From Xiphophorus maculatus (taxonomy: Eukaryota; Chordata; Actinopteri; Cyprinodontiformes; Poeciliidae), in contig NC_036456.1 in NCBI RefSeq assembly GCF_002775205.1, positions 24,255,968-24,319,967 on the forward strand: a stretch of DNA of 64,000 nucleotides. Reading direction: 5' to 3'. A model generated the notes under the pieces. That model had not been told where the DNA came from, searched no databases, and worked only from the letters and a program-made list of their open reading frames with translations. The position numbers were made by a program, and so were the translations under genes. Shown here one piece after another: positions 22,701 through 33,242 of the stretch (positions are counted from its first letter, which is position 1; each line of letters starts with the position of its first letter).

Positions 22701-25700
22701 AAGGGCGGACCACTTAGTGCTAATCCCTGTCTGGTACGGGCGGATCCCTGGCGCCGAAAAGTCCTGAGATGAGATTTCGCAGATACCTCTGAAGTCTCTT
22801 CCCCCAAACTCCCGTACTTCTGCCCCATCGGAATGCTAATTTTATGGCTCTGTGTGACAGCGGGAGGCCCCTGCTTGTCTGAATGCCTGCTATTCGGCCC
22901 CATCCCGCATCTCAGACAAAACCTGTTCCAAATAAGAGTATTGAATATAACTTTTACACATGTCGTAAGATTAACTGTATTAAGCACTAAAAATAATCGT
23001 TTTTCCTTAACAGGGGCAAGGTGAGAGTTCATCTATTGAACTCACTGAAGATGAATACATAAACTAAAATCTGGAGCATAGACATTTGTTTATAAGTGTA
23101 TTTGTGAGCCTGCCTTTTTATTATTAAACTGAATATAATTTCAGATCTTTGTATAACTTTTCTTCAGGTTAACTTAGAAAGTGTGATATTATTGTTACAG
23201 GTTAGTTTTCTAAACTACAAAGAAGTAACTGTTAGGGATTCTCAAATATGAAAAACTGGATTGATATTGATATCTGATAGTAACACTTGTGTTATGCCAG
23301 ATTTACCAATAGTATATTTTATAATTTTTTTATCCCTTTACTCGATTAATCATAATAATCAATAGATTGCTCAATTACTAAAATACAACACTACTATCCA
23401 TCCAGTCATCATTAAAACCAATTTATTAACTTATCTCTTGTGTCTATATGCTGAAGTGACAGCGCCTCTTAATTTGCATGCATACTCAATACATATAAGC
23501 TATTCTGACAGAATAACGGCCCAAATTTAAGTTAAAGAAGGTCAGTGTTAGCCCCACCCAAAGCCCCGCCCTCCACTTTGATTGGGGAATTATTTTATGG
23601 GGACACTGCAGGAACTGGAACCAGGTGATGATAATAATGATCACAACAATTAAATGTATATTTAATAATTGTCTGGACTGGCTGCTAAGTTTCCATTTCA
23701 ATAATGTAATGACATATTTAATAAATTGTGTATTAAATTAACGCTTTAAATTATTATATCATTGTCCATTTTCACCTTTCACATTTAATCTTCCAAATTG
23801 TCCAATATTCATGTCAAATATTTTCAATAGGATCATTTTGCCATTATTTTCTGCATGTTAACAACAATCACCCCACTGTTACCAATTCTGCTGCGAATCG
23901 CAGGAAAGTAAAGCCTGAGATTTAGTCGTGCTTTTGAAAGTTTGTGTTGAGTGTGTGAGTGGAGCAATGTCTGACAATATCAGTGGGTGAGATTAAAAAA
24001 ATAGTTAGTGTTTTGCGTTAGGCATTTTATGTCACTATTTAATATGATATATATCCTGCAGCTACATGGAAGAGGAAATTTTTATGTAATATTTGACAGG
24101 AAGCCAATAAGTTAAGCTATCACCATCTTGTTTGCTCACCTGGAGGTCCATAATATCATATTTTGACTCGCATCTAATTCCATTCTGGTCAGAAGAACCT
24201 CATTGGTTGAGTTAATGGTCATTCTTGTAAGACTGTGATTTTAGACTAACCCAAGAAAATCCTGTTTTGATGCATCAAGAGATTAAAGTGTAGGATTCCT
24301 TGTTTGATTGACATTTAAAAGCTTTTGTTTTGTCTTTTTGTCCAGATCTCCCACAATGTTGTGTGTGTAAAGAGGAGGAGGTTCTCAATGAAACAGAACC
24401 ACAGAGGAACCAACTCATCTCTCATGGCTCTCCAGAAGCTGAGAAGCGGGATCAGGAAGGAATCAATTCTGAAAACCCAGGAAAAGAGAGAAAGGAAGAA
24501 CAAAAACAAAAGGAGAAATATGAGAAAACCAAAGAGCAGAAAGGAAGAACTGACACTTCAAAACAACAAACACACAAGAAAGCTCACGGAAGGCAAAAAT
24601 TACATTCTTATAAAATTTGTGATGAAACCTTTTCTGAAAACAGTAACTTGATGAGACACATAATAACTCACACAGGAGTAAAACCTTTCACTTGTTCAGC
24701 CTGTGGGAAAAGTTTCAGACAAAAGGTTGGTTTAATTTATCACATGAGAATTCACACAGGTGAGAAGCCTTTCTCATGTGTGACCTGTAGAAAGAGTTAC
24801 AGTGAAAGACGGACTTTAAATAAGCACATGAGAATTCACACAGGTGAGAAGCCTTTCTCATGTGGGACCTGTGGAAAAAGTTTCTCTCGAAAAGGTCATT
24901 TAAATAAGCACATGAGAATTCACACAGGTGAGAAGCCTTTCTCATGTGGGACCTGTGGAAAAAGTTTCTCTCGAAAAGATACTTTATATGATCATATGAA
25001 AATTCACACAGGTGAGAAGCCTTTCTCCTGTGGGAATTGTGGAAAAAGTTACGCTCATAGAGGGACTTTAACTATGCACATGAGAATTCACACAGGTGAG
25101 AAGCCTTTCTCTTGTGGGAATTGTGGAAAAGGTTTCTCTCAAAAAGGTCTTTTAAATGCTCACTTGAGAATTCACACAGGTGAGAAACCTTTCTCCTGTG
25201 GGACCTGTGGAAGGAGTTACAGTGACAGAGGGACTTTAAATAAGCACATGAGAATTCACACAGGTGAGAAGCCTTTCTCATGTGGGACCTGTGGAAAAAG
25301 TTTCTCTGTAAAATATCATTTAAATGTTCACTTGAGAATTCACACAGGTGAGAAACCTTTCTCCTGTGCGACCTGTGGAAAGAGTTACAGTGAAAGAGGG
25401 ACTTTAAATAACCACATAAGAATTCACACAGGTGAGAAGCCTTTCTCATGTGGAACCTGTAGAAAGAGTTACAGTGAAAGACGGACTTTAAATAAGCACA
25501 TGAGAATTCACACAGGTGAGAAGCCTTTCTCATGTGGGACCTGTGGAAAAAGTTTCTCTCGAAAAGGTCATTTAAATAAGCACATGAGAATTCACACAGG
25601 TGAGAAGCCTTTCTCATGTGGGACCTGTGGAAAAAGTTTCTCTCGAAAAGATACTTTATATGATCATATGAAAATTCACACAGGTGAGAAGCCTTTCTCC

Positions 25701-26453
25701 TGTGGGAATTGTGGAAAAAGTTACGCTCATAGAGGGACTTTAACTATGCACATGAGAATTCACACAGGTGAGAAGCCTTTCTCTTGTGGGAATTGTGGAA
25801 AAGGTTTCTCTCAAAAAGGTCTTTTAAATGCTCACTTGAGAATTCACACAGGTGAGAAACCTTTCTCCTGTGGGACCTGTGGAAGGAGTTACAGTGACAG
25901 AGGGACTTTAAATAAGCACATGAGAATTCACACAGGTGAGAAGCCTTTCTCATGTGGGACCTGTGGAAAAAGTTTCTCTGTAAAATATCATTTAAATGTT
26001 CACTTGAGAATTCACACAGGTGAGAAACCTTTCTCCTGTGCGACCTGTGGAAAGAGTTACAGTGAAAGAGGGACTTTAAATAACCACATAAGAATTCACA
26101 CAGGTGAGAAGCCTTTCTCATGTGGAACCTGTGGAAAATGTTTCTCTGTAAAATATCATTTAAATGTTCACTTGAGAATTCACACAGATGAGAAGCCTTT
26201 CTCATGTGGGACCTGTGGAAAAAGTTTCTCTCGAAAAGATAGTTTATATGATCATGTGAAAATTCACACAGGTGAGAAGCCTTTCTCTTGTGGGACCTGT
26301 GGAAAGAGATACTCTAAAAGAAGGACTTTAACTCATCACATGAGAATTCACACAGGTGAGAAGCCTTTCTCTTGTGGGACATGTGGAGAAAGTTTCAGGA
26401 TGAAAACTCAATTACTGACACACATAAAGATTCATATGAGTGCCAAACAGTGA
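16787..26453 (+). CDS. ZNF-3/4: C2H2 zinc-finger gene, 22 fingers, ATG lost
   Basis: Exon 1 16787-16955 and finger exon 24346-26453 are the only unpaired exons in order, so I join them (phase 1; donor GTACGA, acceptor TTTTGTCCAG) across a 7.4-kb intron. The usual ATG is CTG (AAACTGTCT). No in-frame ATG lies upstream back to a stop at 16715, so translation would need CTG (758 residues) or the internal Met32 (727). Exon 2 starts [20 protein letters not shown]: the whole IKxE repeat block is missing, with the junction at a CAATGA microhomology. Finger 1 has lost its first cysteine (HSYKIC). Fingers 3-10 and 11-18 are a near-perfect duplication. Four more fingers follow, ending [10 protein letters not shown] poly(A) signal AATAAA lies at 26873. 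The intron was enlarged by L1, hAT and Rex3 insertions. It may be a pseudogene in the making, although the long frame is intact; pairing with another exon 1 cannot be excluded. Confidence 0.68.
17461..17579 (+). mobile_element. SINE 3'-end fragment
   Basis: Carries GACTGGCGACCTGTCCAGGG, then an AAGGGTGTTAGAAAATGG tail with ATGGATG repeats, matching the 3' part of the complete tRNA-derived SINE at 44442-44791 (there on the minus strand). The tRNA-like head is absent. Confidence 0.7.
17636..18560 (+). mobile_element. 5'-truncated L1/Tx1-type LINE
   Basis: The 3' end of a non-LTR element: ORF2 C-terminal relic ([19 protein letters not shown], then [20 protein letters not shown], a zinc-knuckle-like CxxC..H motif typical of L1 ORF2 ends), a 3' UTR, AATAAA and a 14-base A tail. 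A 12-base target duplication, TTCTAATATATA, lies at 17624-17635 and 18561-18572. The exact duplication and A tail suggest a fairly young insertion, although the coding part is already broken into at least two frames. Confidence 0.88.
18573..19615. other. Intron sequence of ZNF-3/4 with a foldback-arm fragment
   Basis: No gene. Around 18951-19010 (GAAGCTGAAGTTGG.., GGCTAAAGGGCGATT) matches an arm of the foldback element at 33495-34074. A TTAA/AATT microsatellite of about 26 bases lies at 19232-19257. Confidence 0.5.
19626..21168. mobile_element. hAT-like DNA transposon with a nested Rex3 copy
   Basis: Bounded by a direct repeat GATTCTATGT at 19616-19625 and 21169-21178 (hAT elements make 8-bp duplications). 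The ends are loosely inverted: AGGGGTGCAAC on the left, AGTGACGCAAA on the right read from the other strand. It is about 1.54 kb, or about 0.86 kb without the Rex3 inside it. A possible minus-strand exon end ([12 protein letters not shown] followed by GTAAGT, near 20890-20935) may be a transposase or host-like exon remnant. Family assignment is tentative. Confidence 0.55.
19982..20660 (-). mobile_element. Rex3 (RTE-clade) LINE, 5'-truncated
   Basis: The minus strand encodes the C-terminal part of the reverse transcriptase ORF in one open frame: [66 protein letters not shown] and [12 protein letters not shown]. The 3' end is the ATGGATGG-type repeat at 19982-20000. The frame runs on 5' into the surrounding element without a Rex3 start, so the copy is truncated. 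The open frame suggests moderate youth. It lies inside the hAT-like element at 19626-21168. Confidence 0.85.
21179..24345. other. Remaining intron of ZNF-3/4; unclassified repeats
   Basis: Mixed sequence without a convincing exon. GGGCTGAAACGATTCCTC near 21472 resembles a hAT-type end. GC-richer DNA at 21690-22380 and 22400-23030 has several open but unrecognised frames, and part of the latter could belong to an old LTR-type repeat, unproven. From about 23940 the sequence resembles the 3' part of the family intron (TTTTATGTCACT, then CTACATGGAAGAGG), and so leads into the finger exon. Confidence 0.35.
24772..26115 (+). repeat. 672-bp internal tandem duplication of eight fingers
   Basis: Two adjacent blocks at an offset of 672 bases (8 x 84) encode fingers 3-10 and 11-18 with the same residues throughout, apart from FSCVTC against FSCGTC at the start. 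At DNA level I see only one or two differences over the whole block, including synonymous sites. This marks a very recent in-frame unequal exchange or slippage. Confidence 0.92.
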
Positions 26454-27719
26454 CATGCGATGAGGCTCATAGCTGTTGAGGCACTGACTTACGATGTACA
26501 AAAACAGATACAATACATGTTGTTACAAAAATTTTGCGCATGCATACAACACTGTAGAGCAAAAAGACTATTCTTTTACATGTTATCCATAGCTGGGTTA
26601 ACTAGGTGAAACTTAGAAATGTAGGTATTATGGATTGTTGTTATGTTGCTGTATGGTATTTTAATATCTTGTTCAATGTGCCCCTTTTTAACTGTGTGCT
26701 CCTGCCCATCCAAAGGTCTCTGCATGGCCCTGTTCATATGCATGGTAAGATTTATTATTTTTACCCCCTAGCTTGGTAGTTCCCAGAGTGCTAATATTGT
26801 TAGCAGCTAACTTAGTGTTGAGTCCTGGACAGAAAATGTTTATTTGGTGGGACTTCCATGCTAAAGAAGCTGAATAAATTAATTATAACCTACCCAGCCA
26901 TACAGTCTTTTCCTGATCCCCGTCAGAATTTCTTGCAGCATCCAGGTCACATGTCTGAAGCCCAGAAATAGAACGCTGTGATGTTTGTTTGAAAAAAAAA
27001 AAAACCCATCAAATATTATTGAGATCTAATCAGATTTTGATGTAGAGATAACAGCGGAGAGATTTTTATTTTCATAAATGTTTGTTACACAGAAGTCATT
27101 GTTAAAATTCTGCTGTGAAAATGTGTTTGTACATGCTCTGCATTATCAAAAATATTTTCTCACCCATCCAAATGATCAGAATCAGTTGATCCAATCCCTT
27201 TAATGGCAGCTGTATAAAACGAAGCACCTAGGCAGACCAGAACCAGATTAGTGTGACACATATTGTGAAATAGATGTTAAAGACGTTTAGGTTCTACAAC
27301 AGGAAACCAGGTTCATAACAGTATATTGGTATTTTATACAGCTGCAAAGTGACTTTTGTTTCTTAGCATTGAGGAGCTTCAGTTCAACACTTTTTGTTCC
27401 TTTGGGAGGCTTCACAGTGTTTTCCTTTGTTATTTTATATTTCTAACATATTTTCTTTGTACGTTTTTAAATGAGTGATTAATAACATCTCTTTGCTCAG
27501 TTACTTGTATGATGATACAAGCTAAATAATAACTTTAATTGTCTTTGTGGCTTTAATTAAAGTTATCTGTCTTCTTACATCTTGTCTCTTCAGTGACCTT
27601 TCATGTTTTCACTTCTTTCTATGGAAAGAATAAATAAGAATAAGAAGAATAAATACATTTTGATAACTGACTCCAAACTCACATTTCTTAAGTAATTTTT
27701 TTCTTCCATTAGTCAGTAT
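26454..27719. other. ZNF-3/4 3' UTR and intergenic DNA
   Basis: No gene. AATAAA at 26873-26878 is the best polyadenylation signal for the gene upstream. From about 27600 the sequence becomes similar to the region just upstream of ZNF-3/4 (TTGATAACTGACTCCAA.., near 16400), that is, the distal upstream region of ZNF-5. Confidence 0.5.
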
Positions 27720-29253
27720 CAGTGTTGTATAAAGTACTGAAATCTCAGAGTCAAGTAAAAGTACAAGTACCTCTCCAAAATATGACTTTGGTAAAAGTCC
27801 AAGTCACTGACTGAAATGTTACTTGAGTTAAAGTCTTAAAGTATCTGAAACTTCTTGTACTTAAGTATGGAAATTACTGTAAAAATGGATGTACTCAAGT
27901 AATGTAATGAAAAGTACAAGTAAAAAGTAAAACAAAGCAAATGCAGTTTGAATGACATTTTTTATATTTTGGTAAACTTGTCAAATACACTTAAAATAAT
28001 GTACACAACCAAGTGCAGGCAAAATTGAACCTGCTAATAGATATACCTGCAGGCATCATTTAGTTAAGAAAATTAGGTGCTTTACCTATAGCACAAGGTT
28101 AACTTAACCTGCTTTACAACTGAACCAGCTTCTTAGTAAACCCTCCAGGACAGAAAATACAAAGTTTTTGTAAGCCTTAAGTTTTCCCTTCAAGTAAGGT
28201 CAGTGCTGAAAATGAGAAAAATAAATAGTACAGAAAATGTGGCCAACATGAAGACAAAGAGCTGTTACGATTACTCTACTTCACAAATCAGTGAATCAGT
28301 CAATGCTACAGTCAGTAGGTGGTGCACACAACTGGTCATTATGCAAAAGAAAAAAAGAATTGGGAGGGAAATGCAGCTTATTGGCATCTGTAAACCTGGT
28401 TTTGAACTTGCATGTCTTTCCTATATTCGTTAAATTTAGTCTAAATTGCTATCGCTATGGCTTCTGTCCCCCCTTGAACAGAGGAGTCTAGGTAGCCTGT
28501 TACAGTCAACATTAGGCCTAAGCTAAATACACCACGTGTGGAACTGAAACAATGCCAAACAAAGTTCATTTATGCTCATGATTTCACAATACAGTAGTGC
28601 CTAGTGACCAAGCTATAGTTACTGAAACAGGAGGATTATAACCATTTCATAAGACGTTGCCTCGATGTGTTTCTTCAAGTTGGACGGGGAGTTTTTGTAA
28701 GATAGAATTTCCACATCTTCGGGCAGGAATAACATAAACTGCATGCGGTACGACGAATCTTTAACACCCACGAAAGAGTGTATTGTGTTTAAATAAGGCC
28801 ATGGGCTCTCATCACCAGCTGGTGGTTCCCCTGGAGCCGTGTCCGACGTAGTTGCAGTCGTTGTGGTCTCCGTCTCCTCCTCCATGTGGCTGCTGCTGAT
28901 TGCGAGACTTGCTTTGTGTTTAATGGGAGAAGCGAAACAGGTGTATCCTATTGGAGGTGATGAACAAACCCAGGCAAGCAGGCTACCGACTTTGTTCGGT
29001 AGCCTGCTTGCTACTTGCTAATCAGTAGGTGGGGTCAAAACACTTTGTTTCTCTCTCTCGCTTTTTTGTAACGAGTAACTAAACCACAAATTGAAAATGT
29101 ATCGGAGTAAAAGTACGCAATTAAGTTCGGAAATATAGTGAAGTAAAAGTGAAAGTCATCAAAAATTTTCATACTCGAGGAAAGTATGAAGTACTCCAAA
29201 ATATACTTAAGTAAAGTAGTGAAGTATTTTTACTTCGTTACTATACAACACTG
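27720..29253 (-). mobile_element. hAT transposon, 1.53 kb, upstream of ZNF-5
   Basis: Perfect ends CAGTGTTGTATA and TATACAACACTG, flanked by the 8-bp target duplication GTCAGTAT (27712-27719, 29254-29261). The minus strand at 28619-28885 encodes a BED-finger-like transposase N-terminus (SPWPYL, then SYKNSPSNLKKHIE) with the zinc-binding cysteines changed to Phe. No catalytic domain is present, so the copy is non-autonomous. ZNF-3/4 has the matching empty site near 16452 (GTCGGTATGATGTAATATTC). The element sits about 370 bases from the ZNF-5 ATG and displaces its distal upstream region. Confidence 0.9.
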
Positions 29254-29452
29254 GTCAGTATGATGTAATATTCTAAAAGTAAAGGCTGTTCAATTCGCTG
29301 CAGAAAATCCTCATAATTAACAGAAATAAAAGGCTTGGAAACATCCGTGTGTTTGTGTAATTACTTTAATACTGTGTTTCACTCACTGAAATATATGAAC
29401 CTTTTATCAATGTTGTAAAATATTTAATATAACTGTATGTTGAGAGGAGGCT

Positions 29453-29624
29453 CAAAGCGGAAAAGTCTAGGGGGAACTAAAAATCGTTTACAGTTTCTTC
29501 AGTGCAGCCAAAGTGAAACACACGGGAAGCTACGGAGCTCACGAGGTAGCATTAGCTCCTCTTAGAAGGTAGTTTGAAAACAGGTTTGGTGTTTTCGGTA
29601 AATATTTCCGTGTTTTCAGTGAAA
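29453..29624 (+). promoter_or_regulatory. Proximal promoter and leader of ZNF-5
   Basis: Same variant leader as ZNF-3/4 (GCTACGGAGCTCACGAGG, CGGTAAATATTTCCGTG), but with the ATG kept at 29625. It begins CAAAGCGGAAAAG. No TATA box. Confidence 0.55.
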
Positions 29625-31902
29625 ATGTCTTCAGTTCCGCCTCAGAGAGAGTTTATCAACGAGCAGGTAACTCCTGCTGGAGAAACATTCACAGAGTGGA
29701 AAGAAATCAACGTTAAGATGGAGGAAGAGATGGAGGATCAGCGCAGACTGATGGATTTTACCCGGATACCGAGGATCATCTTACACCGGATAGGTACGAG
29801 GCAGAAATATAATGTTATGTGTAAATTTCATATACTAAAATAAACAGTAAATGAAACTACAAATTTGATAAGAAACATTTCTCCAAATATTTTTTTTCTA
29901 AATAAAACTATCGAAAGCGATACTTCTCAATGTATATGGGTTGAAGCCAAATATTTAAATGCACTGAATAAAAAGACAAATTTCAAGTTAAATCAGAGAA
30001 AACTTGTCGTCTTTTAACCTAGATAGAATGACCAATTATTTGTATTTGCTAAATGCTAGAAAACTTGTCCAGTCCAGGTGACCCCGCGCACCAGCACCTC
30101 CAACCCCACTAGGGACAAGGGTGTTAGAAAATGGATGGATAGAAAACTTAGCGAGAACGTTTCAATAAAGTTCAGTCATGTTTATTTGCATAGCACATTT
30201 CAGCAACAAGAAAGTTCAAAGTGCTTTACAGCATAAAAATACAAAGTCATAGAACACGCAGTCAATAATTGAAGCATTGCATATTGTCAAGTGTCAACAA
30301 TCGATTCAGTGAATTATTGTGTAAACTGCTTTATACTGCTGCAAGCATTATAAAACAGATTTCAACTTTAACTTGTCAAAGTCTTTGTTTTGTTGTCATT
30401 TATGGCTTTACCTGTTATTCTATTGTCTAAGCATCTAGGTTGCTCTTCTTTAAAAGATGAAGGTGTCCCTTCTTTAAAATCCTCTTTTCCATCTCGCGAG
30501 GCTTTCTCCATGTTGCACTTTTAATTTTTTAACCTGAGTTTATGTGGTTTTATAACATTATTCCAAAAATCTGGAGACACAAGAAGTTTGTAATATCACA
30601 TTTTGACTCTCATCCAGTTGAGTTCATTTTTCAGTTTATAAATTTTTAATTTTAAAATGATCCAAGAAAGCCATGTTTAGATGAAGATTCTGATCTTTGA
30701 CTGACATATAAAAGCTTTTTTTTTAATCTTTTTGTCCAGTTCTGTTTAAAGAGGAGGAGGTTCTCAATGAGCCCAGCAACCAGGTGGAAAACTCCACTTT
30801 ATATCAAGAGGAACCAGAACCTCTGCAGATAAAACAGGAACAAGAGGAACCAGAACATCTGCAGATAAAACAGGAACAAGAGGAACCAGAACATCTGCAG
30901 ATAAAACAGGAACAAGAGGAAAGAGAACATCAACAGTTCAAAGAGAAGCAACTCTGCATCAGTCAGGATGAAGAGCATCTTGTGCTGAAACAGGAGACTG
31001 ATGACATTTTGGTGATTCCTTCTAATGTGCAAAGAATCCACAATGAAACAGAAGCACAGAGGGACCAACTCATCTCTCATGACTCTGCTGAAACTAACCA
31101 GGATCAGAAAGGAAGCAATTCTGAAGACCTTGGAAAAAAGAGAGACAAAGAACAGAAACAAAAGGAGAAATATGAGAAAACCAAACAGCAGAAAAGTAAA
31201 ACTGACAGTTTGAAACAAAAAAGGTACAAGAAAGTTCACCTCAACCAAAAGTTATATTCTTGTAAAATTTGCGATAAAACCTTTTCTCGAAAGAATTCTT
31301 TGCCTAGACACATGAAAATTCACACGGGAGAGAAATGTTTCCAATGTCCAGTCTGTGGAAAAAGTTACCGTTACAAGACTGGTTTTATTTATCACTTGAG
31401 AATTCACACAGGTGAAAAACCATTCACATGTTCAATCTGTGGAAAACATTACCGTTTAAAGGGCGCTTTAAAGAATCACATGAGGATTCATGTTGGTGAG
31501 AAGCCTTTTTCTTGTACGACCTGTGAAAAAAGTTTTACCAGTAACAATTATTTAGCAATTCACATGAAGTCTCACACGGATGAGAAGCGTTATTCATGCG
31601 AGACTTGTGGAAAACATTTTGGTTACAAATGTTATTTAAACATTCACATGAGGATTCACACAGGTGAGAAACCTTTTTCATGTCCAAGTTGTAGAAAGAA
31701 ATACAGGCAAAGAGCCACTTTAACTCGACACATGAGAATTCACACAGGTGAGAAGCGTTATTCATGTGAGACTTGTGGAAAACATTTTGGTTACAAATGT
31801 GATTTAAATCTTCACACGAGGATTCACAAAAATGAGAAGCCTTTTTCTTGTGTGACTTGTGGAAAAACTTTCCCTCAGAGAAGCAATTCCACTGTTCAAT
31901 GA
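29625..31902 (+). CDS. ZNF-5: C2H2 zinc-finger protein, 7 fingers plus a broken one
   Basis: Exons 29625-29793 and 30740-31902, phase 1, 443 residues. Exon 1 is the consensus [18 protein letters not shown]. Exon 2 opens [15 protein letters not shown] (others begin DLWK or DLCK). The linker has EPEPLQIK and two EPEHLQIK repeats, giving three IKQE motifs, then a fourth repeat changed to EREHQQFKEK, then LKQE. Seven full fingers follow; two contain KHFGYKC, a type shared with ZNF-8. The eighth stops at RSNSTVQ: compared with ZNF-6 and ZNF-7 one T is missing just before the zinc-binding histidines, and the shifted frame meets TGA at once. The lost tail would have been the usual REHMMA. The rest of the gene looks intact. 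The short intron (0.95 kb) contains a SINE fragment. Confidence 0.88.
30064..30139 (+). mobile_element. SINE 3'-end fragment in the ZNF-5 intron
   Basis: TGTCCAGTCCAGGTGACC, then GGGACAAGGGTGTTAGAAAA and TGGATGGAT match the 3' part of the SINE at 44442-44791. Just downstream (about 30174-30260) lies another common fish repeat tail (TTTATTTGCATAGCACATTT, AAAGTGCTTTACA). Confidence 0.65.
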
Positions 31903-33083
31903 GAGAGCACATGATGGCATAATTTAAGTAACTTGCTGTTTGGAAGTGGAGTAATTATAGCTTGATGGCATTTTGAAGATGTAGCAGCTTAGTTAAAAAA
32001 AAAAGGCATTCCAAATAAGAAGTCATCTTATTCTGGTAGTTTTACCTTTCCATTTTAATGTTTCTTTTTAAGTGAGATTGTCTCCGTATTTATTGTTTCT
32101 TAATTGAAAAGTGAATTTAAATGCTTCTAGAGTTATAGTGTGTTTGTTGTACTTATAGTTTGTTTTAGTTAAAAGACTTTGATTTGTGAAATGTATCTTT
32201 TTTTCGTGTTTGTTTGAGAGGTTTTTGACTCTGTAGAGTATTAGAACATTTAGTGATGATGTAGATCAAATTTAAGATAAAAAGTGACAAAAACCCGTCT
32301 CACTTCTCTTATTTTGGGCGAGCACAGTTGGAAAGAATGAGCCGATCAGGAACGGCAAAAAAACATTCCGAAAACACAGACGTGTCCCAAAAAGCAAATA
32401 ACTCAAAGCTTAGCACAAGGTTCATGACCAATATTTATATTAACATCATGATCTTAATGTATATAAATATTTTCTGACTGTTTTGTCAGTACCCAGTTTA
32501 TTGGAAGTGCAAGGATTTGACTGCTACAACTGTGACTAAACAAAGAGGTGAAATTAGTCAGTCATAGCTAGCAAGCCGCTATCTCTTAAACATTTAAATC
32601 AAGTGAATGGCTTTATCTAACTTAAAGAAAAAAACAATTCTATTCATCCATCTCTCCAGGACAAGTTTACTAATCATCATCGTGGCAAACGCATAATTAA
32701 TCAAATCACAGATTTTCATGATTACGTCACAGTGCTGCCATCTTGTGACAGAAACATGTTCCTGCAGCTCAGCAGAGATAAACAAGCTGCAGGTTGTTGT
32801 TTCTGTTTCCATCTCAGTGATTTAAGTTCATGATGTTTTGCTAGAAAATGTTTTGTTCAGATTATTAAACAGGAACAAACGTTTCAACGACTGAAGGAAG
32901 TCAGACAGTAGATGTTGGTTGTAGTGTGTGAGAAATTCACCACAATTAACAGAAATAAAAGGTTTAAAATGTGAGCTTGAGTTGTTATTATATGTACTGT
33001 GGGGTGAATTGAGTAACTAAAATAAATATATTTCAACAATATTGTAATTTACTGAAAATAACCGCATGTTAAAAGAGGTGACT
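31903..33083. other. ZNF-5 3' flank and ZNF-6 distal upstream region
   Basis: No gene. The stretch after about 32370 (CAGTACCCAGTTTATTGGAA, then TTTGACTGCTACAACTGTGA) is homologous to the region before ZNF-8 near 41935, so it belongs to the tandem unit. It contains the upstream module listed separately. Confidence 0.5.
32704..32816 (+). promoter_or_regulatory. Conserved upstream module of ZNF-6 (CRE-like plus YY1-like)
   Basis: About 110 bases, kept almost unchanged about 500 bases upstream of the ATG of ZNF-6, -7, -8 and -9. It contains TTACGTCA (32722-32729), close to the CRE/ATF site TGACGTCA, and GCCATCTTG (32737-32745), the reverse complement of the YY1 core. It is absent in front of ZNF-2, -3/4 and -5. 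Factor assignments come from motif resemblance only. Confidence 0.5.
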
Positions 33084-33242
33084 CAAAGCGGAACTTATAA
33101 GTCGTTCACAGTTTCTTCAGTGCAGCCACAGTGAAACACGGGGAAGATAAAAAACAGAGCACACGGGATAGCCTTAGCTTTTGTTCTGTTTTCTGAGGAC
33201 GGGTTTGAGGTTTAGCTAAACATTTGAGTGTTTTCAGTGAAA
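33084..33242 (+). promoter_or_regulatory. Proximal promoter and leader of ZNF-6
   Basis: Family block beginning CAAAGCGGAACTTATAAGTCG. TTATAAG could serve as a TATA box about 25-30 bases before the initiator-like TTCAGTGCAG. Confidence 0.6.

Noticed and set aside
22400-23035. Possible solo LTR (GC-richer block with open frames on both strands)
   Set aside because: Neither matching ends nor a target duplication could be seen; left as unclassified sequence.
24715-26205. Long antisense frames over the finger arrays (repeated [11 protein letters not shown])
   Set aside because: They are mirror frames of the TGEKP-linked finger repeat, with no independent start, promoter or domain.
24600-26440. 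Regular 84-base direct repeats resembling an array
   Set aside because: These are coding C2H2 finger units with conserved Cys and His codons, not a CRISPR or satellite array; the context is eukaryotic.
28203-28491. Plus-strand frames inside the hAT element
   Set aside because: They lie opposite to the BED-like relic, are short and contain no motif.
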